DNA of 27,876 nucleotides from CAZNDN01 sp964571815. Its GTDB lineage: Bacteria > Fibrobacterota > Chitinivibrionia > Chitinivibrionales > WJKA01. Of the stretch, positions 15,540 to 24,636 are shown in pieces. A model generated the notes under the pieces. It did no database searches and was not told where the DNA came from. It saw nothing but the letters and a program-made list of their open reading frames with translations. The stretch covers positions 1-27,876 of the forward strand of contig CAZNDN010000043.1 in assembly GCA_964571815.1 (NCBI GenBank), read 5' to 3'. The position numbers were made by a program, and so were the translations under genes. Each line of letters opens with the position of its first letter. The stretch's first letter is position 1.

Positions 15540-17024
15540 TCAGCCCCCGGATTCACCTTTGTTGAACACGATATTGAAGACCTCCAGCACGGTTTCGTTG
15601 TAGTGCGAGAGGACATCATCGAGCCGTTCGGTCAGATAACCGTGGATAAGCAGAATCGGAATGGCCACCAGCAGACCGGTCTGGGTGGTGACCAGGGCTT
15701 CGGAAATACCGCCCGCCAGAATGCGCGCATCGTTGGTGCCGGTTTCGGTAATGACGCGGAACAGGGTGATCATACCGCTGACCGTACCCAAAAGGCCCAG
15801 CAGCGGGGCCGTCGCGCCCAGGGTGGAGATGATGGAGAGGCGTTTTTCCAGCGACGGGACTTCGGAGAGCAGAATCTGCCGCACGTGCTGCTCGGCGGCC
15901 TCACGGCTGCCGGTGCGCCGCTTCACGATTTCGTGAATTGCGCGCGTCAAGCCGGTGCAGGTTGATGCGCAGTACTGCGCGGCCTTCTCCCAGTTACCCT
16001 CGTTAAGCAGGGGCATGATTCTCCGGTAGGAACGCAGATACCGATGATGTCGCCAGGTGAGGGTCAGAAAGCGTTCAAGTGAAAGTATCAGCGCCACGAG
16101 TGCGCAGAAGAGCAGGGGATACATGATGATTCCGCCTTTCTGGAACCATCCCTGGAAGCGCGACCACAGGTCGACCTGTTCCTCGTCGGTGCGGGCTGTT
16201 CCCACCTTGCCGTTCTGCAGCACTTCAAGCGGCACGGGCGCCGCCTTTCCCTCTCGCGCCGCGTTGATCAGGCGCATCACCTTCTCGCGAAAATCATCGC
16301 CGAGCCCGCTGCGCCATTCGTATCGCGCTCCCTGCAGGGCGCCGGTTCTCAACAGGCCCTGGATTGCGTCCGAATTCTTGTCCACATCGACCATGAACAC
16401 CGTTCCCAGCCGAAGAGTCCAGACAGTGCGCTCCGTTCCGTCGTTGAACAGCACCGCGCGGGTGAACAGCTTCTGATCATCGGCAATACCAATCCGGTAT
16501 TCCTTATCTTCCATGAACCGCCTGAGCATGGCGCCCAGGGGAGGGTTGTCGTTGCGCCCCTGCTCTTCCAGCGATGAGTAGAGTGCGGTTCGCTCGGCGA
16601 TACGGCGCGGAAAATCGCTGTCCAACTTCTCCGCCGCCTCCTGAATCACCTGCCGGACCTGGATGGTGAATCCCTCGAAAGCCGCCTCGGTGTCATCGAG
16701 ATTCTCGCGCTGATCGTCGAGCGCGTTCTTCAGCAGGAGGATATCCTCCTGCTTGCGGTTCAGTTCATTCGCCACGATGCCGTAGCGGGACTCGAGCTGC
16801 CGCGAGCGGGACTGCAGCAGCTTCATCTCTTCGTTGTGGCGGTATCGCGCGTTCCACCGGGCCGCCTCGGCGCTCTCGAGGTTGTCGAGCTTCCGAATCT
16901 TCATCTCCTCAAGCGCCTCAATCTCCCGGCGTACCTTCTCGATCTCTTCGTCGAGCTTTGCCGCATTCGCGGCACCAAGCAGGCAGAGCACGAGTAGCGG
17001 CAGGAGCAGGAATCTACTCTTCAT
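15540..17024 (-). CDS. TtpC-like long ExbB protein with periplasmic coiled coil and DUF3450-like module
   Basis: 494 residues, inner membrane. A signal peptide (1-21) leads to a periplasmic coiled coil (about 22-120), then a module at about 130-270 that closely resembles the DUF3450 protein encoded upstream: FPRRIAERTALYSSLEE and VWTLRLGTVFMVDVD against NREKRLARVNALRRDLE and ARVLRVGNLWMVYVD. Three helices of an ExbB channel follow (about 298-318, 398-420, 446-462) with APLLGLLGTVSGM and SEALVTTQTGL. This is the architecture of TtpC, the extra ExbB-like partner required by the Vibrio TonB2 system. The start has AAGGAG about 10 bases upstream inside the previous gene, and the two genes overlap by 11 bases. 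It probably links the ExbB-ExbD motor to a periplasmic coiled-coil scaffold. Confidence 0.9.
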   Translation of the reverse strand: MKSRFLLLPLLVLCLLGAANAAKLDEEIEKVRREIEALEEMKIRKLDNLESAEAARWNARYRHNEEMKLLQSRSRQLESRYGIVANELNRKQEDILLLKNALDDQRENLDDTEAAFEGFTIQVRQVIQEAAEKLDSDFPRRIAERTALYSSLEEQGRNDNPPLGAMLRRFMEDKEYRIGIADDQKLFTRAVLFNDGTERTVWTLRLGTVFMVDVDKNSDAIQGLLRTGALQGARYEWRSGLGDDFREKVMRLINAAREGKAAPVPLEVLQNGKVGTARTDEEQVDLWSRFQGWFQKGGIIMYPLLFCALVALILSLERFLTLTWRHHRYLRSYRRIMPLLNEGNWEKAAQYCASTCTGLTRAIHEIVKRRTGSREAAEQHVRQILLSEVPSLEKRLSIISTLGATAPLLGLLGTVSGMITLFRVITETGTNDARILAGGISEALVTTQTGLLVAIPILLIHGYLTERLDDVLSHYNETVLEVFNIVFNKGESGG

Positions 17025-17862
17025 TCGTGGTCTCTCCTTCCCCGTCGAGATTGAGCTTCACCGGAAGGGTAACGATCTGCGGCACTTTTTTGGCATCCTT
17101 GACCGCCACGGCCGTTCGTATGTCCTGCCGCTGTGCAAACGACAGGTCCTCATTCCACACAAAGGTGGAGTCGTTGGAGCGGCGCATGACCCCGTAGTTC
17201 TCCTCCGCGGCATCGACATAGACCATCCAGAGGTTACCCACTCTGAGCACCCGCGCATTGATCGTGCTGCCGTCATTGCGTTTCACCGGTCGCTCCTCCA
17301 GCACGATATCATCGCCGAACGCCGTCTCTTCGTCGATGAGCGCCAGGAGCCGTGAGAGCCCTTCCTCGATCGACGCGGAGCCGGTTTCCAGGTCGCGCCT
17401 GAGTGCGTTGACCCGCGCAAGTCGCTTCTCCCGGTTCCAGGGGAGCGAGCCCGCGATCGTATCGTGGAGGGCCGTGCAGTGCCGCACCAGTTGACCTGAA
17501 AGGTATTCTCGCCGATTCTCGATCGCGGTCTGACGGGACTTCGTCTGCTCGATCTGTCCGGAAAGCTCCCGCACTTCGGTGCTCAGCTCTTCCATGCGCG
17601 TATTGAGCCCGTTGATATCCTCCTGCCGGCCGGCAAGGGCCTTCTTCATTCGTTGCCGCAACTCCGCATGGCGTTGTTCCTCGCGCCGGGCGAGAGAATC
17701 GGTTCGGAGAATTTTTCGATCTGTTTCGGCGATTTTCTCCTGCAATCGGGCCTTCCGCTCGTTGAGTGCGGCAAGCGTGTCGCGCTCATCGGCACCTGAA
17801 CGTGAGAACACCGATCCGAGGGCGTACATAATCAGGAACAGGGAGAGTGGTCCGCGGGGCAT
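17014..17862 (-). CDS. DUF3450-family periplasmic coiled-coil protein
   Basis: 282 residues with a signal peptide (about 1-23). Residues about 28-125 are a long charged coiled coil (LNERKARLQEKIAETDRKI onward). The C-terminal half fits DUF3450: PWNREKRLARVNALRRDLE, an AEN-like EEGLSRLLALIDEETAFG helix, then VLRVGNLWMVYVDA and a closing QIVTLPVKL. Genes of this family commonly precede TtpC/ExbB-type genes in TonB2 clusters; the molecular role is unknown but a scaffold or gating partner of TtpC is likely. It is the first gene of the energiser operon and shares an 11-base overlap with the next gene. Confidence 0.85.
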   Translation of the reverse strand: MPRGPLSLFLIMYALGSVFSRSGADERDTLAALNERKARLQEKIAETDRKILRTDSLARREEQRHAELRQRMKKALAGRQEDINGLNTRMEELSTEVRELSGQIEQTKSRQTAIENRREYLSGQLVRHCTALHDTIAGSLPWNREKRLARVNALRRDLETGSASIEEGLSRLLALIDEETAFGDDIVLEERPVKRNDGSTINARVLRVGNLWMVYVDAAEENYGVMRRSNDSTFVWNEDLSFAQRQDIRTAVAVKDAKKVPQIVTLPVKLNLDGEGETTNEE

Positions 17863-17903
17863 TATCGTACCGTCCTTCTTAAGGTTAATACAACGGTTGT
17901 GCC

Positions 17904-17909
17904 AATATA
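17904..17909 (-). promoter_or_regulatory. TATATT -10-like element upstream of the energiser operon
   Basis: GTATATTGG on the minus strand, 42 bases before the DUF3450 start, the same 9 bases as in the promoter candidate at 8332. No good -35 is seen at 16-18 bases. Confidence 0.3.
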
Positions 17910-17980
17910 CTATCGATCCTCACGCCCATGGAGTGTGAATCGATGGTGTTCGTTTCGTGCTCATGTCGCGCCGGCCCTTG

Positions 17981-18008
17981 CGGCCCGTGGCGTTCCCGGG
18001 ACGGGCCG
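17981..18008 (-). terminator. Hairpin after the receptor-lipoprotein pair
   Basis: CGGCCCGT (17981-17988) and ACGGGCCG (18001-18008) form a perfect 8-bp stem with a 12-base loop, 26 bases after the lipoprotein stop. There is no T run, so it may be a weak terminator or an mRNA-stabilising hairpin between the receptor genes and the energiser genes. Confidence 0.35.
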
Positions 18009-18034
18009 CGGTCGTGGTGCGTTCCGTCCATGCC

Positions 18035-19846
18035 TTACCGTTCCCGGCACAGCGCTTCGGGCGCATCGCTTTTCTGCCGACAGTACAGCTCACGGGCCCA
18101 GCTTCGGCACGACTCCGATGCCCAGTTGTTGTCGATACACCAGTCGAAGAGCCGTTGCAGGGAATCGCTTCCCGCCGAGGCCGCCTTGCACGCCGCTTCG
18201 AGGTCGGCACAGATATCATCGTTGAAATCACTCCGGATGCAGTACCGCAGTGTCCCTTCATCGCGGGCCGCCTTGAGCTGCGCCGCGGTGAATTTCGTGC
18301 TCCTGTTTCTCACCCCGCCGTCGTCGGTGCGCTCTTTCCATCGAAGCGTCGTGCCGTTTGTCAGCACCGAGTCCTGGTAGTACCGGGCCGATTTGCCTTG
18401 TGACACATACCACACTACCGCTTCGGCCAGGCAGTTGTTGCGTCGTTGCGGCTCGCGGATAATGTCGGGGTACTCGAAGGCATACTGCAGGTCGTTGAAC
18501 CGAACCTGCCGGCAGTAGTCGGGCTCGAATGCGCGGCAGTCGGTGTTGTCCCAGTTCTCTTCGTTGCAGAAATCGGCCCGCGCTTCAAACGTAGTATAGG
18601 AAGTGACTCCGGGTGGCACCTCGATATACAGGAGAAAGGAGTCGACGGCCAGACCGGCGAAAAACCCCTGGCCGCCCGTGACCGAGTGCACGGGAGTGAC
18701 ATTGGAGCTGCTGTGCTGATTGATATAGGTCTCGACAAAATCGGCGTAGTTGCCGTCGGTACCGTAGAAATAGATGACGTTCCTGCCGCCTTTCAGCGAG
18801 GCATTGTTCCCCGGGATTGCATCCAGCAGCCGGAAGGCATCGTCCCCGCCGCTTTCCTCTACCCGTGGGAAGAACTGGAGGCGGCGTTGCGTACCGGCGA
18901 AGTAGAAGTACGAAGGAGTGAGTTCCGTAAACGAGGCGGCAAGGTTGTCGAAGCGGGTAATCGCATTGACCGCGCTGTCGGTGAAGGATTGGGTGGTGAG
19001 CACCCCGCGGATATCGTCGCTGTACTCTGCCCCGAAATAGTGTGAGGTAAGGTTGAGGGTGCCGTCGAGGTACTGAAGCGTGTCGCCTTCGGAGTACGGC
19101 ACGAGATTGGATTCATCGGCAAGCAGCGAGTCGATCGATTTCATGATTCGCCCGCCGTTTTCCGTAAGGAACAGGGCAAGCGCCGCCGAGTCATCGGCAA
19201 TGGGAGCGATTTCGGGCAGATACAGCTCCTGGAGCGCGCGCGTGACGCTCTGGGGCAGACCGGCAAACAACGCCTGCAAGCCTGCTTCGCCGATTGTGTC
19301 GGGGATATCAGTGCCCGCAAGGGCCATGGGGTTGACCTGCGCGGTGTCGGAAATGCTCCAGGTTGCGGGCACCGTGGCCGTGCCCTCGATCGTCGTGGTG
19401 ACCTCCCTGCCGGCACTGTCCCACACGATCGCCGCCTTGAGACGGTAGGTTTCACCGGCCTGTGCTACGAAGCTATCGGGCCCGTCAAAACACATGGGAC
19501 TGTTCTCGCGCGGCTCCAGGCTGATCGTGGTCCTGCCGCTGCCTCCGTTGCCCGTGATCTCAACCAGTACCGAATCGTAGAAGGGAGACGCGGGCGTGTA
19601 GTTCTCGTCGAGTGGCGTGAGTCGCTCGAAGCAGACGCCCCGCACCGGCCGGCCGCCCACCACGTAGGCGTTTGCGGTGATGCCCCGAAACACGGGGGCG
19701 TCGTCCGGCGTATACTCCCACGGGCCCTGAAGGCAGGAGAGAAAGAGGGAGAGCGCCACCGGGAGCCCGGCACCTGCGTGTCGCGGCAGACTCGCCCTTG
19801 TCCCCGTTGTCCGGGGCTTTGTGTCATGCGGCCGGTTCAAAGGCAT
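18035..19846 (-). CDS. Receptor-partner lipoprotein with three CX9CX6-8C repeats
   Basis: 603 residues from the ATG at 19846; the start is uncertain because a GTG at 19855 is also in frame and neither has a good ribosome binding site. A lipoprotein signal is clear (VALSLFLSC, Cys 38). Residues about 50-170 resemble the N-terminal beta-sandwich of DUF4249 lipoproteins, which in Bacteroidota sit beside TonB-dependent receptors: ITANAYVVGGRPVRGV, then a Y-x-L strand and a proline-ended loop. The middle is helical with no known motif. The C-terminal third is Cys-rich with three copies of C-x3-[ND]-[WF]-x4-C-x6-8-C (Cys 427/437/445, 536/546/553, 570/580/589). I propose an outer-membrane lipoprotein that binds the substrate or plugs the neighbouring receptor. 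It starts about 66 bases after the receptor stops. Confidence 0.78.
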   Translation of the reverse strand: MPLNRPHDTKPRTTGTRASLPRHAGAGLPVALSLFLSCLQGPWEYTPDDAPVFRGITANAYVVGGRPVRGVCFERLTPLDENYTPASPFYDSVLVEITGNGGSGRTTISLEPRENSPMCFDGPDSFVAQAGETYRLKAAIVWDSAGREVTTTIEGTATVPATWSISDTAQVNPMALAGTDIPDTIGEAGLQALFAGLPQSVTRALQELYLPEIAPIADDSAALALFLTENGGRIMKSIDSLLADESNLVPYSEGDTLQYLDGTLNLTSHYFGAEYSDDIRGVLTTQSFTDSAVNAITRFDNLAASFTELTPSYFYFAGTQRRLQFFPRVEESGGDDAFRLLDAIPGNNASLKGGRNVIYFYGTDGNYADFVETYINQHSSSNVTPVHSVTGGQGFFAGLAVDSFLLYIEVPPGVTSYTTFEARADFCNEENWDNTDCRAFEPDYCRQVRFNDLQYAFEYPDIIREPQRRNNCLAEAVVWYVSQGKSARYYQDSVLTNGTTLRWKERTDDGGVRNRSTKFTAAQLKAARDEGTLRYCIRSDFNDDICADLEAACKAASAGSDSLQRLFDWCIDNNWASESCRSWARELYCRQKSDAPEALCRER

Positions 19847-19912
19847 ACACGTCACGCTGATACGGCTCCATTGGTTGGTATTTCGGGCATCAGAGAGGCC
19901 TGCTTCCGCTGC

Positions 19913-22354
19913 TCAGAAGTATCGCTTGTACGAAAGTAACACCGGGAAGAACGGGAACTGGCTGATGGTCGTTCGTTCCGGGGGTGTTACCGAATTATCA
20001 TACGCGTAAAGAAACACGTTTTCCCGGTTGAGAATATTGATCAGCGTCCAACTGAGATTCCAGCGGTCCTTGCGTCCCCAGTCGATCAGTTTGATGTCCA
20101 CGCGACCGTAGTAGGGGTAGCGGCTCCGGTTCCGCCCTCCCCGGGGGGTGGCGATATTGTTGTCCAGTGTGGGCGTGGGGCCGCCCGTGAGTTGACCTTC
20201 GCCCTGATCAATATAATGTGTCGGCAGGTAGCCGGTGATCTCCGAGTAGGGCAGGCCCGAGGTGAACTTGACCTGCAACGAGCTTTGCAGATACGAACGG
20301 GAGCTGCTCCAGATACCGTCGCCGTCGGGTGAGCGCCACGAAAGCGCCCCGTCGATTTTCAACGCGTGAGGAATCTCCCACTTCGCCCGGAACACCCGCT
20401 CCATCTCTTTCTGCACCGAGTAGCCGAAAGCGTAGCTTGCGCCCCCGGTGACAAGGCCCCTGTTCTTGCGCAGGCTTATCTCGGTACCCAGGCTGTAGCC
20501 CTCGCCACGGATGAACAGGTCGCCCAGTCCGATCGCGGGGTCGTTGCGGATACTGTCGGGCTTGGCGTTGGGATCAAACACGATCAGATCGTTGAGCGTC
20601 TTGTAATAGGCTTCCCAGGAGAAGTCCCAGGTTTGCTCCCCGGCGCTTCGGGAATACCCCGCGGAGAAGAGCAGGGACGACGACGGCAAGACGTCCTGCG
20701 TGTTCTCCTTTCCGGCGGGGTAGTAGAACTCGTTGAGTGATTCAAAATCGCCGAAAATGACCGAATTGATGAACTGCCGGTACCAGCCGGCATGGAAATC
20801 GACACGACTGTTCTTATCAAGCGAGTACGAGAGTGACAACCGCGGTTCGGCCGATACGGTGCCGAGTTCGGAAAAGTAGTTGACGCGAATGCCCGGCTCC
20901 ACGTCGAACGGTTCCAGGTTGATTCTGTCTTCAAGGAAGAAGCTTGCGAGTTGGAAGGTGTTCTCCGAAGTGATATCCAGGTTGATGAAATCGGCCCGGC
21001 TGCCGAAAAGGGTGCGGAAATACTGCAGTTCCATGCCCACGATGAAACGCTGGTTATCACATGCCGCATAGTCCACGAGCGGCTTGAAATCGACCGATTG
21101 GATTTCGTTGACGAATGACTGCAGGTTTTCGATGGCGAATTCCTGGTCGAAGGCGGAGTAGGACAACGATGCGCGCAGCGTCAGGTCGTCGTCAACACGC
21201 CAGAAATAGTTCACCGGCACGACCGTGTTTCCCCAGAAGGTCTCCAGCGGCGTAAAAAGCAGTCCGTCACGGCCGTTGTAGCCGCTGAGTTGGAGTCCCA
21301 TGTTGTCGCCCAGTTCCTGGTAGATAGTGCCCTGAATATCGTAGAAGCGGTAGTCGATATCCAGGTCGGTCAGTCCGGCTTGGCGCAGCGCTTCCAGCAC
21401 TTCCTTTATGTAGGTTGACCGTCCGCTGAGATTAATGCGCGTGGCCGCTTTCGATGCTTCGGCCGAGAGCGTGGTGGCAAATGTCGTAATCTGGGCCGAA
21501 CCCTTGAGCTGCAGGGTATCGTTGTTTTCGCGTCCGCCCTTGCGGCTGGTGATATCGACCACGGAGCTGAGCCGATTGCCGTATGGCGGCGGGAAGCCTC
21601 CCTTGTAGAAATCAACCTTGTCGATACCGTCGACCAGAAACGTCGAGAAGAGTCCGAAGAAGTGCACCGGGGAATAGACAACGCCGTTGTCGAAAAGAAA
21701 CAGGTTCTGGTCGGCCCCTCCGCCGCGCACATAGATCTTGGAGCTGAAATCCGACGAGGCCACTACTCCGGGGAGGGCCTGGATCGCCTTGATAACATCG
21801 GCTTCGGCCAGCCCCGGACGGCGGGCGATTGCCTTGGACGACACCGTCGACTGCCCCAGACTTCGCCGGGGCCGCTTGCGCACCTGGATTACCACGGGGC
21901 GCAGACGGGTGAGCAGTTCAACTTCATCTTCCGGCGAGATCGTACTGTCCGTGTCGGGGAGCGTATCGACCTCGGCCGTCGTGACCGTGTCCGGCGGCGG
22001 TCGGGTTTCGGTATAGGCAGAGAAGACCGACAGCTTGTTATCGTTGACCAGGCTGTCGACTACCAGCGAGTTTCCCGTGCCGGTCTTTTCGATTACGTAG
22101 CACTGCTCAAGGCTGTCGTCCCGAAGGCAGAGGTTCCAGGATTGATCGTCGGGAAGCGGTATCTCGAAGGGTTGACCGAACCGGATCCATATCCTCTCCC
22201 CGCTCTCCAGCAGCTCGGCCGCCACACTGTCGCTTCGGGCAAAGGTGGAGTCGAGCAGCACGCCGCGCAACAGCAGCGCATTCGGAGCCCCCGCCACCGC
22301 GGCGGCAAGGCACAGCAGCAGCGTTGCCGGCAAAGACGGAACGCGGAGAACCAT
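19913..22354 (-). CDS. TonB-dependent outer-membrane receptor
   Basis: 813 residues from the ATG at 22354, chosen because a signal peptide follows (VLRVPSLPATLLLCLAAAVAGA); the frame is open upstream to 22567 but crosses the predicted promoter. An N-terminal extension of about 130 residues with an acidic Thr/Pro/Asp linker precedes a TonB-box-like segment (RPVVIQV, about 152-158). The plug domain (about 165-275) contains ALPGVVASSDFSSKIYVRGG, LFLFDNGV and GGFPPPYGNRLSSVVDI. The rest is a beta-barrel of alternating strands ending in LSYKRYF, with a terminal Phe as expected for barrel assembly. It should import a substrate with energy from TonB; the substrate cannot be read from sequence. The lipoprotein gene follows directly and the energiser genes lie further downstream on the same strand. 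Confidence 0.92.
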   Translation of the reverse strand: MVLRVPSLPATLLLCLAAAVAGAPNALLLRGVLLDSTFARSDSVAAELLESGERIWIRFGQPFEIPLPDDQSWNLCLRDDSLEQCYVIEKTGTGNSLVVDSLVNDNKLSVFSAYTETRPPPDTVTTAEVDTLPDTDSTISPEDEVELLTRLRPVVIQVRKRPRRSLGQSTVSSKAIARRPGLAEADVIKAIQALPGVVASSDFSSKIYVRGGGADQNLFLFDNGVVYSPVHFFGLFSTFLVDGIDKVDFYKGGFPPPYGNRLSSVVDITSRKGGRENNDTLQLKGSAQITTFATTLSAEASKAATRINLSGRSTYIKEVLEALRQAGLTDLDIDYRFYDIQGTIYQELGDNMGLQLSGYNGRDGLLFTPLETFWGNTVVPVNYFWRVDDDLTLRASLSYSAFDQEFAIENLQSFVNEIQSVDFKPLVDYAACDNQRFIVGMELQYFRTLFGSRADFINLDITSENTFQLASFFLEDRINLEPFDVEPGIRVNYFSELGTVSAEPRLSLSYSLDKNSRVDFHAGWYRQFINSVIFGDFESLNEFYYPAGKENTQDVLPSSSLLFSAGYSRSAGEQTWDFSWEAYYKTLNDLIVFDPNAKPDSIRNDPAIGLGDLFIRGEGYSLGTEISLRKNRGLVTGGASYAFGYSVQKEMERVFRAKWEIPHALKIDGALSWRSPDGDGIWSSSRSYLQSSLQVKFTSGLPYSEITGYLPTHYIDQGEGQLTGGPTPTLDNNIATPRGGRNRSRYPYYGRVDIKLIDWGRKDRWNLSWTLINILNRENVFLYAYDNSVTPPERTTISQFPFFPVLLSYKRYF

Positions 22355-22498
22355 CGAAGACACACTCCCGGTGCTTCTGGGATACCTGCACTGACGCCGC
22401 CCGACATCCGCCGAACCGTTTCCCGTAAACGGACTCGTGACCGCCCCGGGGACAGGGGAAACGCAGCACGCCTGAGGGGATACTATACGCAAGCAAAC

Positions 22499-22527
22499 AA
22501 TATATATTAGCAGACCCGCGAGGTGAA
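22499..22527 (-). promoter_or_regulatory. Sigma-70-type promoter candidate for the receptor gene
   Basis: On the minus strand, TTCACC (22522-22527) and TATATT (22499-22504) are 17 bases apart. Transcription would start near 22492, giving a leader of about 140 bases. The palindrome AATATATATT here (22499-22508) also reads TATATT on the plus strand toward the ABC-F gene, but without a good -35. Confidence 0.45.
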
Positions 22528-22623
22528 AAGCCGCACTACCGCGATTGCGGGTCCGAGAAATGCGCACACCCCTGAGCGATCGACGTACGCGGAGTTGCCG
22601 GCCGCCTGTCCGGGGTTATCACC

Positions 22624-24498
22624 ATGATCTCCGTCAGAAACCTCTCCAAGAGCTTCGGCACGCAACTGCTGTTCAGCGACGTTACCTTCTCGGTGATGCC
22701 CGGTGATCGAGTCGGCCTGGTCGGTCGCAACGGTCACGGCAAGACCACCCTGTTTCGGGTCATTACCGGCGCGGAGAGCGCGGACGGGGGTGAGGTAACG
22801 GTGTCGAAAGGATACCGTATCGCGCACATGAGCCAGGAGCCGGGATTTGTCGGCTCGACTCCGGTTGATGAAGTCTGCAGGGTGCCGCGGGATGAGGAGG
22901 AGAGCCAACGATGGAAGGCCGAGAAGGTGCTCTCCGGGCTGGGGTTTTCGGAGGCGGACATGACCCGGCCGGTGGAGGAGTTCTCCGGCGGTTTCCGGAT
23001 GCGTATCAACCTGGCGAAGACGCTTATCGAGGAAGCGGATTTGCTGCTGTTGGATGAGCCGACGAATTTCCTGGATATCGTATCGATCCGGTGGCTGGAG
23101 CGTTTCCTGGAGGGGCGGCGGGGCGAGTTGATGCTGATTACGCACGACCGGACGTTCATGGACCGGGTGACGACGCAGATCATGGGAATACACCGGACCC
23201 GGCTCCGGAAGGTCCGCGGCGACACACAGACCTACTACGATCAGATCGCGCAGGAAGAGCAGGTCCATGAGAGCCGGCGGATCAACCAGGAGAACAAGCG
23301 GAAGCAGATGGAGGAGTTTATCAGCAAGTTCCGGGCGAAGGCCCGGCAGGCCAACCTCGCCCAGTCACGCATGAAAACGCTGGAGAAGACACAGAACCTG
23401 GAAAAACTCGCGCCGGTCGACACGCTTTCCTTTTCGTTCAATACGCACGCCTCTTCCGCCCGAAATATGCTTCATGTCAAGGACCTCCGGTTTTCGTATT
23501 CCGGCACTGAGCCGTGGTTGATCGACGGTCTCTCCCTGACGGTTGAAAACCGGGACCGCATCTGCGTGGTGGGCAAGAACGGGAAAGGAAAATCCACCCT
23601 GTTGAAACTGCTGGCCGGTGAAGTGGCGCCGGTTGACGGGCGGATCGAACGGCACCCTGCGACGGCGAGCGCTTACTACGGCCAGGCCGGGGTGGCCGGG
23701 CTCAGGGATGATGCCGCGGTGATGGATGAGATCGCTTCGGCAAATCCCGAAATGGACCGGACACGCATTCGCTCGATTTGCGGGGCAATGATGTTTTCGG
23801 GGGACGATGCGCTCAAGCGGATCAACTACCTTTCGGGCGGGGAGAAGAGCCGCGTGCTGCTGGGCAAGCTGCTCGCGGCGCCGGCGAATCTGCTCCTGCT
23901 CGATGAGCCCACGCATCATCTGGACCTGGAGTCGATCGAGGCGCTGATACGGGCGGTGGAGCACTTTCCCGGAGCTGCGATTATCGTCACGCACGATGAG
24001 CGGCTTCTGCACCGGCTGGCCTCCCGGTTCGTTGTGTTCCGCGACGGCCGGGCGTTCCCGTTGTACGGCTCCTACGATGACCTGCTTGCGCGGTATCCGT
24101 GGGAAGAGGATGGGGCGCAGTCGATGAGCGGGGCTTCGACCGAGCAGTCCGCGGCGTCCGGAGGGGGCAAGACGGGAAAGAAGGAACTGCGGAGGCAACG
24201 GGCGGCGCTGACCAGAATGCGCTCCGAGCGGCTCAACCCCTTGAGCCGTCGTATCGAGGAGCTTCAGCAGCGGATCGAATCGCTCGAGTGCGACTACCAC
24301 CGGGATACCGAGACGGTTGTTGCGTTGTCGGCCGAAGGCGAGGGGCGGGAGCTTGCCGAGGTTTCGCGAAGGATGAAACGGCAGGAGCGGGAGATCGAAG
24401 CCTTGTACATGAAGCTCGATCAGTATCTCCAGCGTCACGAGATGGTCAGGGAGGAGCTGGAGAAGCAGGAAGCGGAGATGTTGGACCGGGATACTTGA
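22624..24498 (+). CDS. ABC-F family ATPase (Uup/YheS-like)
   Basis: 624 residues, cytoplasmic, no membrane segments. Two ABC ATPase domains: Walker A GRNGHGKTT (34-42), signature FSGGF (120-124) and Walker B LLLLDEPTN (140-148); then Walker A GKNGKGKST (317-325), signature LSGGE (403-407) and Walker B LLLLDEPTH (423-431). The long charged linker between them (about 205-262) is the ABC-F interdomain arm. A C-terminal coiled coil (about 520-620) is typical of Uup-like members. ABC-F proteins act on the ribosome, resolving stalled or slow translation; some give antibiotic resistance, but nothing here indicates that. The first signature has Phe instead of Leu. The ribosome binding site is weak. 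The gene is divergent from the receptor gene and followed by the radical SAM gene 138 bases downstream. Confidence 0.95.
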   Translation: MISVRNLSKSFGTQLLFSDVTFSVMPGDRVGLVGRNGHGKTTLFRVITGAESADGGEVTVSKGYRIAHMSQEPGFVGSTPVDEVCRVPRDEEESQRWKAEKVLSGLGFSEADMTRPVEEFSGGFRMRINLAKTLIEEADLLLLDEPTNFLDIVSIRWLERFLEGRRGELMLITHDRTFMDRVTTQIMGIHRTRLRKVRGDTQTYYDQIAQEEQVHESRRINQENKRKQMEEFISKFRAKARQANLAQSRMKTLEKTQNLEKLAPVDTLSFSFNTHASSARNMLHVKDLRFSYSGTEPWLIDGLSLTVENRDRICVVGKNGKGKSTLLKLLAGEVAPVDGRIERHPATASAYYGQAGVAGLRDDAAVMDEIASANPEMDRTRIRSICGAMMFSGDDALKRINYLSGGEKSRVLLGKLLAAPANLLLLDEPTHHLDLESIEALIRAVEHFPGAAIIVTHDERLLHRLASRFVVFRDGRAFPLYGSYDDLLARYPWEEDGAQSMSGASTEQSAASGGGKTGKKELRRQRAALTRMRSERLNPLSRRIEELQQRIESLECDYHRDTETVVALSAEGEGRELAEVSRRMKRQEREIEALYMKLDQYLQRHEMVREELEKQEAEMLDRDT

Positions 24499-24636
24499 CA
24501 ACAGGAATGCCGAAGTTCCAGGGGGGTGCCTCACCGTGTTGTGCGTGATCTCTCCCTCGCACCTTGCCTCGGTAGCGAGGATCGTCGAGCAGGCCGATCG
24601 CCGTGGGCAGACCGATAAGGACTTCACGGGAACGCA

